A stretch of 64,000 bases of DNA, taken from contig NZ_JAMBOY010000002.1 of assembly GCF_023715885.1 (NCBI RefSeq), positions 434,001-498,000 of the forward strand, written 5' to 3'. The position numbers and the translations under genes were made by a program. Of the stretch, positions 26,440 to 35,543 are shown in pieces (position 1 is the first letter of the stretch; every line of letters starts with the position of its first letter). The notes under the pieces were generated by a model. The model saw only the letters and a program-made list of their open reading frames with translations, did no database searches and had not been told where the DNA came from. This DNA comes from Microbacterium hydrocarbonoxydans (GTDB taxonomy: Bacteria > Actinomycetota > Actinomycetes > Actinomycetales > Microbacteriaceae).

Positions 26440-29340
26440 CTACTCCCCCGATGCGCCTTCCAGCTCGAGGAGCGTGTTGACGGCGTCCGTCAGCCGCTTG
26501 TCGGCCTCGGCGAACTTCGTGAGGTCACCCGACTTCAGCGCCGCGTCGCGGTCGAGCAGTGCCTGCTGCGCGTCCGCCAGCGCGTCGGCCTCGGCATCGG
26601 TGGGCGTCGTCGGCTCGGTCGTCGGCACTTCACCGGCGTCCGGATCGGGCTGAGTCGGTTCCACCTGGTCATCGCCGCCGGTGGCCCCGGAGTCACCGCC
26701 GAACAGGGCGTCGAGCGCCGCCGTCAGCGTGTCCTCGAACGCGACCTTGTCACCGAAGGCCACCAGGACCTTCTGCAGGCGCGGCAGCTTCGTACCCTCG
26801 GACGACTGCACGTAGACGGGTTGCACGTAGAGCAGACCGCCACCCACGGGAAGCGTGAGCAGGTTGCCGTAGATCACCTGCGACTCGCCCTGCTGCAGCA
26901 GGTTCAGCTGCGGCACCACGGAGGTGTCGGAGTTGTACGTGTTCTGCACCTGACCGGGACCGGGCACCGTGGTGTCGGTGTCGATCTCCAGCATCCGCAG
27001 CTGACCGTAGCCCTCTGCCTTCTTGCCTGCTTCCGATCCCGCGTCGGAGTCGACGGCGAGGTAGCCCATCAGCACATCTCGGTTGCCGCCGCTGCCGGAG
27101 GCGCTCGGGATGAACGTCGAGAACATCGAGAACCGCGGCGAGTCCTGGCCGGGCATCTGCATCGTCAGGTAGTACGGCGGCTGGAGCACCGAGTCGCTGC
27201 GCGGGTCGTTCGGCGTCTGCCACCGGTTGTCCTGCTGCGCGAACGAGCCGGCGGTGTCGATGTGGTAGATGCCGAGGATGTCGCGCTGGACCTTGAACAG
27301 GTCGGTCGGGTACCGAACGTGGCTCATGAGGTCGCCCGACATCTCGCTGACCGGCTTGAGCGTCGACGGGTAGATCTTCTGCCACGTCTGCAGCACCGGG
27401 TCCTGGTCGTCCCAGGCGTACAGCGTGACGGATCCGTCGTACGCGTCGACCGTCGCCTTGACCGAGTTGCGGATGTAGTTGATCTCGTCGATCGCGAGGG
27501 ACGGCGACGGGAGGTTCGAGTCGGCGATCGCCTCGGACAGGCTCACGTTCGTCGAATACGGGTACGACGAGCTCGTGGTGTACCCGTCGATGATCCAGAC
27601 GATACGACCGTCGACGACGCTCGGGTACGGGTCGCTGTCGAGCTCGAGGTACGGCGCGACCTTCTGCACTCGGGTCTTCGGATCGCGGTCGTAGAGGATC
27701 TGCGAGTCCTCGTTCACGAGGTTCGAGAACAGGATCTGCTCGGACTGGAACTTCAGCGCGTACAGGAGCTTCGTGAACGTGTTGCCGATCTTCGGTCCGC
27801 CGTCGCCCTCGAACGTCGTCTTCGTCTCGCTCGACCCGTCCTTCCCGCGCGGGTAGTCGATCTCGACCGGATCGGACCCGTCCGGCGCTCCGACGATCGA
27901 GTACTCCGGGGAGTTCTCTCCGAAGTAGACGCGCGGCTCGAAGTTCTCCTGGTCTGTCAGGAAGCCGGACGAGGGGATGCCGCGCTCGAGGAAGACGGGC
28001 TCGCCGTCGCTCGTGCGCTGGTTGCCCGCCGCCGCCACGAGGCCGTAGCCGTGCGTGTAGACCGCGGCGCGGTTGTTCCAGTTCGTGACATCGACGCCTT
28101 CCATGTCGAGGTCGCGCACCGACACCACCGTGTCCTGCATCTGCCCGTCGATCTCGTACCGGTCGACGTCCATGTTCTCCTGGAACTGGTAATAGCCGCG
28201 GTACTGCTCGAGCTGGCGGACGGTCGGGCTGATCACGGCCGGGTCGACGATGCGGATGGACGCCGTCGTCTCCGCGTCGGCCCGGAGCTGCCCGGCCTCG
28301 GCGTCGGTCTCGGCCTCGAACGGCGTGGTCTCGAGGTCGGCGACGCCGTACGCCTCCTTGGTGCCGTCGATGTTCCGCTGGTAGAACTCGGCCTGGTAGG
28401 CGTTCTGGTTCGGGCGCACCTGGAAGGTCGTGACCGCCCACGGGTAGCCGACGCCGACGACGAGCGAGGCGATGATCAGGAGCGCCGTCGCCGCGAGCGG
28501 GAACCGCCAGCGGCCGATCACGGCGGTGACGAAGAACAGCACGGCCACGATCGCGGCGATGATCGCGAGGATGGCGAGGCCGGGGATGGTCGCGTTGACG
28601 CCGGTGTACGCGGGGCCGACGATGCGATCGTCGGGGCTCACGAGCGTCTTGTACCGGTCCAGCCAGAGGCTGGCCGCCTGCACGAGGAGGTAGAGACCGG
28701 CAGTCACGGCGAGCTGGATGCGCGCGGCCTTCGAGATGCGCAGCTCACCCTGGCCGATGCGCACCGAGCCGTAGAGGTACGACACGAGCGCCGTGACGAT
28801 GAGCGTCAGCAGCAGCACGGCGGAGATGAATGCGAGCAGGATCGAGTAGAACGGCATCGCGAACATATAGAAGCCGGTGTCGACCCCGAACTGCGGGTCG
28901 GTGGTGTCGGTCGCCACGCCGTTCGCCCAGAGCCAGACGGTCTTCCACTGGCTGGCAGCCGAGAATCCGGCGAAGAGGCCGAAGAAGATCGGCATGCCCC
29001 ACATCGCCAGGCGGCGGAGCGGTTCGATGACCTCCTGGTAGCGGTCGAGCTGCGAGCTCAGCCGCACGTACACCGGTCGCAGCCGGTAGGCGAGCTGGAT
29101 CGCGACGAACAGGGGCACCGCCATGCCAAGGAACCCGACGACGAACATGGTCACCGTCGCGATCCACTGCGTCGTGAGCACGTTCGTGAAGCCCAGCTGG
29201 TCGAACCAGAGGTACTCGGTGAAGAGCGACGAGAAGACGAAGAAGACGGCGATCAGCGCGGCGATGATCGCCAACGAGATGCCGAAGATTCTTCGCGAGG
29301 TTCGAGGAGTGGCCGGGTTCGGTGCGGAAGTCGAGGTCAC
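26440..29340 (-). CDS. UPF0182 family membrane protein
   Basis: 966 residues. The N-terminal third has about seven transmembrane helices; the rest is a large extracytoplasmic domain with WLDRYKTLVSPDD, TNWNNRAAVYTHGYG and PYLELDSDPYPSVVDG, conserved in UPF0182. The C-terminus is an acidic Pro/Thr-rich linker and a short helical tail. Function is unknown family-wide. Starts at a GTG with a leaderless-type promoter. It lies upstream of the convergent nitrilase unit and beside the PDZ protease gene, the same order as Rv3193c-Rv3194c. Confidence 0.9.
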   Translation of the reverse strand: MTSTSAPNPATPRTSRRIFGISLAIIAALIAVFFVFSSLFTEYLWFDQLGFTNVLTTQWIATVTMFVVGFLGMAVPLFVAIQLAYRLRPVYVRLSSQLDRYQEVIEPLRRLAMWGMPIFFGLFAGFSAASQWKTVWLWANGVATDTTDPQFGVDTGFYMFAMPFYSILLAFISAVLLLTLIVTALVSYLYGSVRIGQGELRISKAARIQLAVTAGLYLLVQAASLWLDRYKTLVSPDDRIVGPAYTGVNATIPGLAILAIIAAIVAVLFFVTAVIGRWRFPLAATALLIIASLVVGVGYPWAVTTFQVRPNQNAYQAEFYQRNIDGTKEAYGVADLETTPFEAETDAEAGQLRADAETTASIRIVDPAVISPTVRQLEQYRGYYQFQENMDVDRYEIDGQMQDTVVSVRDLDMEGVDVTNWNNRAAVYTHGYGLVAAAGNQRTSDGEPVFLERGIPSSGFLTDQENFEPRVYFGENSPEYSIVGAPDGSDPVEIDYPRGKDGSSETKTTFEGDGGPKIGNTFTKLLYALKFQSEQILFSNLVNEDSQILYDRDPKTRVQKVAPYLELDSDPYPSVVDGRIVWIIDGYTTSSSYPYSTNVSLSEAIADSNLPSPSLAIDEINYIRNSVKATVDAYDGSVTLYAWDDQDPVLQTWQKIYPSTLKPVSEMSGDLMSHVRYPTDLFKVQRDILGIYHIDTAGSFAQQDNRWQTPNDPRSDSVLQPPYYLTMQMPGQDSPRFSMFSTFIPSASGSGGNRDVLMGYLAVDSDAGSEAGKKAEGYGQLRMLEIDTDTTVPGPGQVQNTYNSDTSVVPQLNLLQQGESQVIYGNLLTLPVGGGLLYVQPVYVQSSEGTKLPRLQKVLVAFGDKVAFEDTLTAALDALFGGDSGATGGDDQVEPTQPDPDAGEVPTTEPTTPTDAEADALADAQQALLDRDAALKSGDLTKFAEADKRLTDAVNTLLELEGASGE

Positions 29341-29346
29341 CCTTCC

Positions 29347-29352
29347 ATCCTA
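29347..29352 (-). promoter_or_regulatory. -10 box of UPF0182 gene
   Basis: TAGGAT on the minus strand, 6 bases (GGAAGG) before the GTG at 29340. Confidence 0.55.
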
Positions 29353-29405
29353 GGCACGCCTTACTGTGGTGCGGCTGTCGTTCCTGTCACGGGGAGGTCA
29401 CGGCG

Positions 29406-30500
29406 TCACTTCGCGGCGACGGTGTCGCAGGTCGGCAGCGAGCCGACCTCGCCGCCGTTCGCGATCACCTCGAGCGCGGCGAGCGATTCGTCGAGCGTGG
29501 AGGTGCTCAGCACAGTGAGGCCGTCGGGAATATGCCCCGTCACCTCGTCGCAGTTCGACTCCGGCGCCAGGAAGTAGTCGGCGCCCGCATCCCGCGCTCC
29601 GTACAGCTTCTGACGGATGCCGCCGATCGGCCCGACCGTGCCGTCGGCTTCGATCGTGCCGGTGCCGGCCACGTTCTTCCCGCCGTTGAGCTCGCCGGGG
29701 GTCAGGGTGTCGATGATTCCGAGCGCGAACATCATGCCGGCGCTCGGACCGCCCACGTTGTCGAGCTGGATCGTCACGTCGACCTCGAAGTCGTAGTCGG
29801 TGCGCAGGGTGACGCCGATGAGCCAGGTCGTGACGTCCCCCTCGACCTGCTTCTCGGGGGTGACCTCGACGGTCTGCTCCTCACCGCCGCGCAGCACCGT
29901 CAACTGCACGGGGTCGCCCGCTGCATCCTGGATCGCCTGGCGCAGCAGCTTCGCCGAGGCGACGGGAGTGCCGTCGACGGCGGTGATCACGTCATCGGGC
30001 TCCAGGAGCCCGGCGGCGGGGGCGTCGTCGAGCACCTCGACCACGGCGACGGCGGCACCCGTGTCGTACCCGAGCTCGTTGAGAGCAGCCGCCGTGGCCT
30101 CGTGCTGCGAGTCGACCATCAGGGTCGCGTTGCGCTCGTCACGCTGCTCGCTGGTCTGCCCCTCGGGGAAGACCGACTCGATCGGGACGACGGCGCGTGA
30201 CGGGTCGGTCCACGCCAGCGCGAGCTCGAACCAGCTGGGCGTGCGCTCCCGGTTGCCGACGACCTGCACGGTCGTGAGGTCGAGTGTGCCCGCGGTCTCG
30301 AACGTCTCCGCACCCTCGACCTTGATGAGGGGAACCTGCTCGTCGTCGGCACCGGCGGCCGTGCCGAGGGTGTCGTACACCGGTCCTGGTCGCTGGATCA
30401 CGTAGGGCGTGGGAAGGAAGGTGAGTACGACGAGCGCGACCAACGCGACGATCAGAGCCCACACTCCCAGTCCGAGCTTCATAGACCGGGTTCGATCCAC
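29406..30500 (-). CDS. Membrane-anchored PDZ / Lon-like S16 protease
   Basis: 364 residues: one transmembrane helix (about 8-29), a linker, a PDZ domain (about 145-215) and a Lon-type proteolytic domain (about 235-360). The Ser-Lys dyad is visible as S253 (GGPSAGMM) and K298 (IRQKLYGA), 45 apart as in Lon. This is the YlbL-like layout; in Bacillus YlbL is linked with degradation of the division inhibitor YneA. The GTG at 30500 is preferred because a GGAGG site lies 5 bases upstream; an ATG at 30482 has none. Confidence 0.88.
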   Translation of the reverse strand: MDRTRSMKLGLGVWALIVALVALVVLTFLPTPYVIQRPGPVYDTLGTAAGADDEQVPLIKVEGAETFETAGTLDLTTVQVVGNRERTPSWFELALAWTDPSRAVVPIESVFPEGQTSEQRDERNATLMVDSQHEATAAALNELGYDTGAAVAVVEVLDDAPAAGLLEPDDVITAVDGTPVASAKLLRQAIQDAAGDPVQLTVLRGGEEQTVEVTPEKQVEGDVTTWLIGVTLRTDYDFEVDVTIQLDNVGGPSAGMMFALGIIDTLTPGELNGGKNVAGTGTIEADGTVGPIGGIRQKLYGARDAGADYFLAPESNCDEVTGHIPDGLTVLSTSTLDESLAALEVIANGGEVGSLPTCDTVAAK

Positions 30501-30572
30501 AGGTTCCTCCGTCGTTCGCGGGCGGCGTACAGCGATCTGCCCATGCCCGGGTCTCGCGGCCGATCCTGTGAC

Positions 30573-30578
30573 TAGCGT
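30573..30578 (+). promoter_or_regulatory. Possible -10 box of zincin-like gene
   Basis: TAGCGT lies about 40 bases before the ATG at 30617, leaving room for a short leader that carries an AGAGG ribosome binding site. Confidence 0.4.
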
Positions 30579-30616
30579 AGATGCCACGGCTTCAGACGTG
30601 CTGAGAGGCGATCGCG

Positions 30617-32050
30617 ATGGCAGACAACGACCCGACCCCCGAGGACTTCCAGGAGTTCCTCCGACGAATGATGTCCGGCCAGGGAGGCGGAGACATCGAC
30701 CCCGAGGCGCTGCGCAACGCGTTCTCGGGTATGGACGGGCTACAGCTCGATCCGGCCATGATGCAGACGATCATGGCGCAACTGCAGGGCGCCTTCGGCG
30801 GCGACGCCTGGGAGAACGCGCTGCGGCAGGCACTGCACATCGCGAATCGCGACGGTCTCGGGATCTCCGAGGGGTCGCGCACCTCTCTCGCCGACTCGTT
30901 CGCTCTGGCCGACCTGTGGCTCGGTGAGGCGACCACCATCTCCGAGCTCGCCGAGGCGCCTAAGGCCATGACCCGCGGCGAATGGGTCGAGGCGACGCTT
31001 CCGGTGTGGAAGGAGATCGCCGACCCGGTGTCGACGAGCATCGCCGACGCGCTCACTGCGGCGCTCGACAGCCAGGTCCCCGACGACATGCGGGGCGTGG
31101 TGCAGGGCGCGGGCAAGCTGATGCGCGGACTCGGCGGATCGGTGTTCGCGGCCCAGTTCGGCCAAGTGCTGGGCAACCTGTCGCTCGAAGTCGTGTCGGG
31201 CGGCGACGTCGGCATCCCGGTGCTGCCGGCCGGCACCGCTGCCGTGATCCCGCAGAACCTCGCGGGCTTCGGTGAGGGTCTGGAGATCCCCGAGGATCAG
31301 ATCGCGCTGTACATCGCGACCCGTGAGCTCGCCTATGCGCGTCTCTACCGGCACGCGAAGTGGCTGCACCTGCACGTCATGGCGCAGATCACCGACTTCG
31401 CCCGCGGCGTGACGGTCGACGTGGACGCGCTCGAGGACGTCGCCAGCCGGCTCGACCCCTCCGACCCCGAGGAACTGCGCGCGGCGATCGAGGGCGGCGC
31501 ACTGCTGCCCACGCAGACCGATGCCCAGCGCGAGGCCCTCGCCCGGCTCGAGAACCTCGTCGCGACGATCGACGGGTGGGTCGACGTCGTCACAGCGCAG
31601 GCGACCGCGCGTCTTCCGGACGGCGCACGCATCGCAGAGGCCGCGCGCCGACGACGCGCCGTCGGCGGGCCCGCGGAGGACGCCCTCGGCGCGCTCGTGG
31701 GCCTGAAGCTGCGTCCGCGTCGCCTGCGGGAGGCGTCGGCGATGTGGCAGGCGGTGACGGATGCCGTGGGCGCCGCCGGACGCGACGCGCTGTGGGACTA
31801 CCCCGACCTCATGCCGACCTCGGAGGACATCGACGATCCCACGGCGCTCGTCACCCGGCTCCAGGCGACCGCGCGCGGCGAGCAGCCGGAGACCGACGAG
31901 TTCGACGAGGCACTGGCGCGGCTGCTCGACGGCGACGACTTCGGCGGTGGCGACGAGCAGAGCGCCGATCCCGGCGACTCCTCCCCCGACTCGTCTGATG
32001 CACGCGATGAGTCGGGCGACGACTCGCCCGGGGGTGACCGACCTGTCTGA
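30617..32050 (+). CDS. DUF2342 (zincin-like) family protein with altered active-site motif
   Basis: 477 residues of the family annotated as zinc-dependent metalloprotease or DUF2342 (Rv3195 is the mycobacterial counterpart). The landmark segment is RELAYARLYRHAKWL at 236-250. From memory the homologous stretch usually reads RE..H, so Y240 replaces the expected metal-binding His. The C-terminal 50 residues are acidic, Ser/Asp-rich and probably disordered. Divergent from the PDZ protease. Enzymatic activity is unproven for the family and doubtful here. Confidence 0.8.
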   Translation: MADNDPTPEDFQEFLRRMMSGQGGGDIDPEALRNAFSGMDGLQLDPAMMQTIMAQLQGAFGGDAWENALRQALHIANRDGLGISEGSRTSLADSFALADLWLGEATTISELAEAPKAMTRGEWVEATLPVWKEIADPVSTSIADALTAALDSQVPDDMRGVVQGAGKLMRGLGGSVFAAQFGQVLGNLSLEVVSGGDVGIPVLPAGTAAVIPQNLAGFGEGLEIPEDQIALYIATRELAYARLYRHAKWLHLHVMAQITDFARGVTVDVDALEDVASRLDPSDPEELRAAIEGGALLPTQTDAQREALARLENLVATIDGWVDVVTAQATARLPDGARIAEAARRRRAVGGPAEDALGALVGLKLRPRRLREASAMWQAVTDAVGAAGRDALWDYPDLMPTSEDIDDPTALVTRLQATARGEQPETDEFDEALARLLDGDDFGGGDEQSADPGDSSPDSSDARDESGDDSPGGDRPV

Positions 32051-32155
32051 CCGGACCGCGTGATCTTCGCGAGGCGCCTCTCCTGCACGAGAAGGCGCCT
32101 CGCGGAGTTCTCCACCGATACGGCGGTCGTGGTGCCGCGGCATCCGATCTCTCCG

Positions 32156-32161
32156 CAGAAT
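32156..32161 (+). promoter_or_regulatory. -10 box of ThiF/TOMM-like gene
   Basis: CAGAAT, 6 bases (CGAGGG) before the ATG at 32168. The upstream 36 codons of the open frame are therefore not counted as coding. Confidence 0.45.
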
Positions 32162-32167
32162 CGAGGG

Positions 32168-33028
32168 ATGCCGCTCAGCACTCCGACGATCACCCGCCTC
32201 GACCCCGCCGTCCCGCTCCTCTGGCGCGACGGCGACACGCTGCAGGTCGGGGTCGAGGGGACCCTGCGCATCCCCGCCTCCGCGCCGTGGGTCGAGCACG
32301 TGCTCGCTCGCATGGCCGCCGGCTTCCGCCGCTCCTCGTTCGACGTGATCGCGCATTCGCTCGGAGCGCCGCGCGCGGAAGCCAGGGCCCTGTACGCCCG
32401 ACTCGAACCGCTGCTGGTCGACGAGGTCGCCGTACATCGCGCCGCCTGGGTCGAGAGCAACGACGTGCGCGACGCGCGGTGCGAGTACCGCCTGCGCGAG
32501 GCGCTGCTCGACGAGGGGGTGCCGGCCGGCGATCCGCGTTCATCGGCGGACGTCGCGGTCGTGCTGGTCGAGGGTGCGGCCGCCGCTCTGCAGTTCCGGC
32601 GCTACCTGCGCGACGACGTGCCGCATCTGCCGGTGGCGCTCGAGCGCGGAAAGACCACCGTGGGGCCGCTCGTGGTGCCCGGAAGCTCTCCGTGCCTCGC
32701 GTGCCGGGACTCCCACGAGCGCGATCGCGATCCCGCCTGGCCGCGGCTGCACACGCAGCTGATCGGCCGCGCCTCGGGGCCGATCAGTGCCCTCCGCGTC
32801 GCGGATGCGGCCACCGCGGTCGCCGCGATCCTCCGCGCCGGAGCCGACGGAGCCGTCATGGAGCTCAGCGGCGGCGGTCGGCGCGAGCTGCGGCCGGTGA
32901 GATTTCACGAAGAATGCCGGTGCCGCGAGCTGTCGTTCCTATCTCGGCCAGGAAGCGCGACGGCGCCCGTTCCCCTCGGCCGGCTGAGCGCGACCACGAC
33001 ACCGACAGCGTACGCGCGGCGCGCGTGA
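32168..33028 (+). CDS. ThiF/cyclodehydratase-like (TOMM leader-binding type) protein
   Basis: 286 residues, resembling Rv3196-type proteins annotated as ThiF-like or TOMM-precursor leader-binding. An N-terminal winged-helix-like part (about 20-90) precedes an E1-like domain with VGPLVVPGSSPCLACR. A tetracysteine zinc site is suggested by C176/C179 and C250/C252. No adenylation motif (GxGxxG) is evident, so an enzymatic E1 role is unlikely. No precursor peptide or partner cyclodehydratase is nearby. The last 164 bases overlap the end of uvrD2 on the opposite strand. Confidence 0.75.
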   Translation: MPLSTPTITRLDPAVPLLWRDGDTLQVGVEGTLRIPASAPWVEHVLARMAAGFRRSSFDVIAHSLGAPRAEARALYARLEPLLVDEVAVHRAAWVESNDVRDARCEYRLREALLDEGVPAGDPRSSADVAVVLVEGAAAALQFRRYLRDDVPHLPVALERGKTTVGPLVVPGSSPCLACRDSHERDRDPAWPRLHTQLIGRASGPISALRVADAATAVAAILRAGADGAVMELSGGGRRELRPVRFHEECRCRELSFLSRPGSATAPVPLGRLSATTTPTAYARRA

Positions 33029-34586
33029 CGCCGACGTAGGCGAGTCGTCGTTCCTCGTCGATCGCGTCGAAACCCGTGGCGTACGAGATCGGCAGGGCAC
33101 CCTCCGCCCAGCCCGCGAGGTGCACGTGCGGCCATTCCAGACCCTTCGCGGCGTGCAGCGTCGACAGCGTCACCGTGCGCATGGTCGGCTCGTGCTGATC
33201 CTTCGCCCGTGCCATCAGCGCATCGCTGAAGCTGCGCAGCGTCTCGTCAGGTCCGGCCTCCTCGGCGAGTCGCAGGATCGCGCGCCGCGCCTCCCATCCG
33301 TCGCGCTGCGCGCCTCCGGCCGCCGGGGGCTCGTCGCTGAGGCCCAGCTCGCGGAGAACGCGCTGCACCCCGGGGAGAAACCCGTGCTCGGTCGGCGCGA
33401 CCGCCGCCGCCCGGAGGGCGAGGATGGCCTGGCGGACCTCGGGCATGGCGAAGAAGCGCGTCCCGCCGAGCACCGACGTCGCGATGCCCTCCGCGGCGAG
33501 CGCCTGCTGCAGAGAAGCCGACTGCGCGTGCGCGCGGTACAGCACCGCGATGTCGGAGGGCGAGGCGCCCTCCTCGATGCGCGCGGAGACCGCGGCGGCG
33601 ATGCCCTCCGCCTCCTCGCGCTCGCTGTCGTACGCCGTCACCGTCGGCGCATCCGCGGAGAACGTCTCGCGCGCGGGCATCAGCTCCAGGGCTCCCGGCC
33701 GGCCGCGCATGAGGGCGTTCGCCGCCTCGAGTATCGGGGCCTGCGACCGGTAGTTCGTCTCGAGGCGCACGACGGTGGCGCCGGGATGCCGTCGCTCGAA
33801 CTCGAGCAGGAAGCGCTGCTCGGCTCCCGCGAACGAGTAGATCGTCTGACTCGCGTCACCGACGACGCAGATGTCGCGCCGGTCCCCGAGCCAGAGCTCG
33901 AGGAGACGGTTCTGCAGCGGCGAGACGTCCTGGAACTCGTCCACCGTGAAGTGGCGGTACTGCTCGTGCACAGAGGCGGCGACGCGGGGTTCGGCCTCCA
34001 GCATCCCGGCGCAGGCGAGCAGCACGTCCTCGAAGTCGAGCTGATGCCGCTCGTCCTTGAGCGCCTCGTAGCGCTGCTGCAGCTCGACGAGCTGCTGCGC
34101 GTCGACGCCGCTGGGCGTGCGACCGAGCGAGGCGTGCTTCTCGATCGAGAGCATCGAGACCTTGCGCCATTCGATCTCGGACGCGATGTCGCGCAGCGTC
34201 GCCGTACTCGGACGCAGGCGCATCGCGTCGGCGGCCTGCCCCAGCATCCGCACCTTGTTGTCGATGATCGACGGAGCCGGCGATCCGGCGAGGGTCGGCC
34301 AGAAGAAGTTCAGCTGAGCGAGCGCCGCGGCGTGGAACGTCCGCGCGGCGACGCCCTCGACTCCGAGCGCTCGCAGGCGTCCGCGCAGCTCTCCCGCCGC
34401 CTTCGCCGTGAAGGTCACCGCCATGACGCGCGACGGCGAATAGGCGCCGGTGTCGACGCCGTGCGCGATGCGGTGCGTGATCACCCGCGTCTTGCCGGTA
34501 CCCGCACCGGCGAGCACGGCGACCGGACCGCGCAGCACGGACGCCGCCTCCCGCTGCCTGTCGTCGAGCGCGTCGAGCGCGCTCAC
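32865..34586 (-). CDS. uvrD2: UvrD/Rep-family DNA helicase (UvrD2 position)
   Basis: 573 residues, superfamily 1A helicase: Walker A AGAGTGKT (26-33), FTAKAAGELRGR, motif II VDEFQD, GDASQTIYSF, motif IV around ETNYRS, motif V TLHAAKGLEW and motif VI YVGVTRAAR. It occupies the place of mycobacterial uvrD2 next to nudC, but it ends soon after the motor and lacks the HRDC and tetracysteine domains that the roughly 700-residue mycobacterial protein carries. GTG start overlaps the nudC stop (GTGA). Likely role: 3'-5' unwinding in DNA repair. Confidence 0.88.
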   Translation of the reverse strand: MSALDALDDRQREAASVLRGPVAVLAGAGTGKTRVITHRIAHGVDTGAYSPSRVMAVTFTAKAAGELRGRLRALGVEGVAARTFHAAALAQLNFFWPTLAGSPAPSIIDNKVRMLGQAADAMRLRPSTATLRDIASEIEWRKVSMLSIEKHASLGRTPSGVDAQQLVELQQRYEALKDERHQLDFEDVLLACAGMLEAEPRVAASVHEQYRHFTVDEFQDVSPLQNRLLELWLGDRRDICVVGDASQTIYSFAGAEQRFLLEFERRHPGATVVRLETNYRSQAPILEAANALMRGRPGALELMPARETFSADAPTVTAYDSEREEAEGIAAAVSARIEEGASPSDIAVLYRAHAQSASLQQALAAEGIATSVLGGTRFFAMPEVRQAILALRAAAVAPTEHGFLPGVQRVLRELGLSDEPPAAGGAQRDGWEARRAILRLAEEAGPDETLRSFSDALMARAKDQHEPTMRTVTLSTLHAAKGLEWPHVHLAGWAEGALPISYATGFDAIDEERRLAYVGVTRAARTLSVSWSRSAGRGERAPSRFLAEIGTTARGTGILREISPAAARADRRR

Positions 34587-35479
34587 GCGCGCCCCTCGTA
34601 CCAGGCCGTGATCAGCGCGCGCGCGATCGATGCCGGGCCCGGCAGCCCGACGGGTCCCTCCCCGGCGAGCGCGGTGCCGATCTCGTCGCGCGTGAACCAG
34701 CGGACGTCGATGATCTCCTCGCCGTCGGCGCGGACATCGGCCTCGTCGAGCGCGACAGCGCGGAAGCCGAGCATGAGCGACCGAGGGAACGGCCAGGGCT
34801 GCGACGACACGTAGTGCAGCGACGCCAGGCGCACCCCCGCCTCCTCGGCAAGCTCCCGGTGCACCGTCGCTTCGAGCGACTCCCCCGCCTCGGTGAAGCC
34901 GGCGAAGCACGAGTACATGCGTCCGCCCCAGTTGGCGTTGGCGCCCAAGAGCAGACGCTCGCCGTCGGCGCTCTCGACCGCGACGATCACCGCGGGGTCG
35001 GTGCGCGGGAAGTGCTCTCGTCCGCACACGAGGCAGCGCCTCGACCAGCCGGCCTGCCGGAGTTCGGTTCCTCCGCCGCACGTCGGACAGAACGGCGCGT
35101 CGCGCAGCCATCCGCCGAGGGCGAGAGCCTCGATGAGCAGCTGGGAGTCCTCGTCGCCGAGGCGGGCCCCGAGATCGCGCAGGCCCAGCCATGTCTCGTC
35201 CGGAGCGGTGTCGATCGTGTCGGCCTCGGGGGTCAGGACCGCGAGGAGCACGACCACGTCTTCGGAGTCGCGGCCCAGCAGCGCCCAGGTCGCCTCGCCG
35301 ACCTCGGAGGGGGAGACGCGCAGCAGCTGCGGCTCGTCGAGATCCGCGTCGGCGATGCGCGCGCGGCCGTCGCGGACGGCGATGACCCTGGTCGTGTCGT
35401 CGGCCCGGAGCCGCTCGATCACTCCTGCCTCGGTCCGCAGCTCGGCCGCACGGTCGAAGGTCGCGCGCATCGTGGTCAT
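34583..35479 (-). CDS. nudC: NAD(H) diphosphatase NudC
   Basis: 298 residues. A zinc ribbon (C131, C134, C149, C152) is followed by a Nudix domain with the box GFTEAGESLEATVHRELAEE (194-213) and the NudC-specific SQPWPFPRS (226-234). It hydrolyses NAD(H) to NMN(H) and AMP and can remove NAD caps from RNA. Upstream of and overlapping uvrD2 by four bases, divergent from the degenerate kinase gene. A GAGGGAG stretch precedes the ATG. Confidence 0.94.
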   Translation of the reverse strand: MTTMRATFDRAAELRTEAGVIERLRADDTTRVIAVRDGRARIADADLDEPQLLRVSPSEVGEATWALLGRDSEDVVVLLAVLTPEADTIDTAPDETWLGLRDLGARLGDEDSQLLIEALALGGWLRDAPFCPTCGGGTELRQAGWSRRCLVCGREHFPRTDPAVIVAVESADGERLLLGANANWGGRMYSCFAGFTEAGESLEATVHRELAEEAGVRLASLHYVSSQPWPFPRSLMLGFRAVALDEADVRADGEEIIDVRWFTRDEIGTALAGEGPVGLPGPASIARALITAWYEGRA

Positions 35480-35531
35480 CGACTCCCTCTCTCACGGGCG
35501 TGGCGGAGGCGGGACCGCCCCGGCGCCCGCC

Positions 35532-35537
35532 TACCCT
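35532..35537 (+). promoter_or_regulatory. -10 box of degenerate-kinase gene
   Basis: TACCCT, 6 bases before the ATG at 35544, in the 64-base gap to divergent nudC. Confidence 0.55.
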
Positions 35538-35543
35538 GGGGGT

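Noticed and set aside
25459..29577. Very long plus-strand open frame (over 1300 codons) opposite the nitrilase and UPF0182 genes
   Set aside because: Composition is Arg/Val/Glu-rich without domain motifs, and it is exactly antisense to two well-supported genes. It is a high-GC shadow frame.
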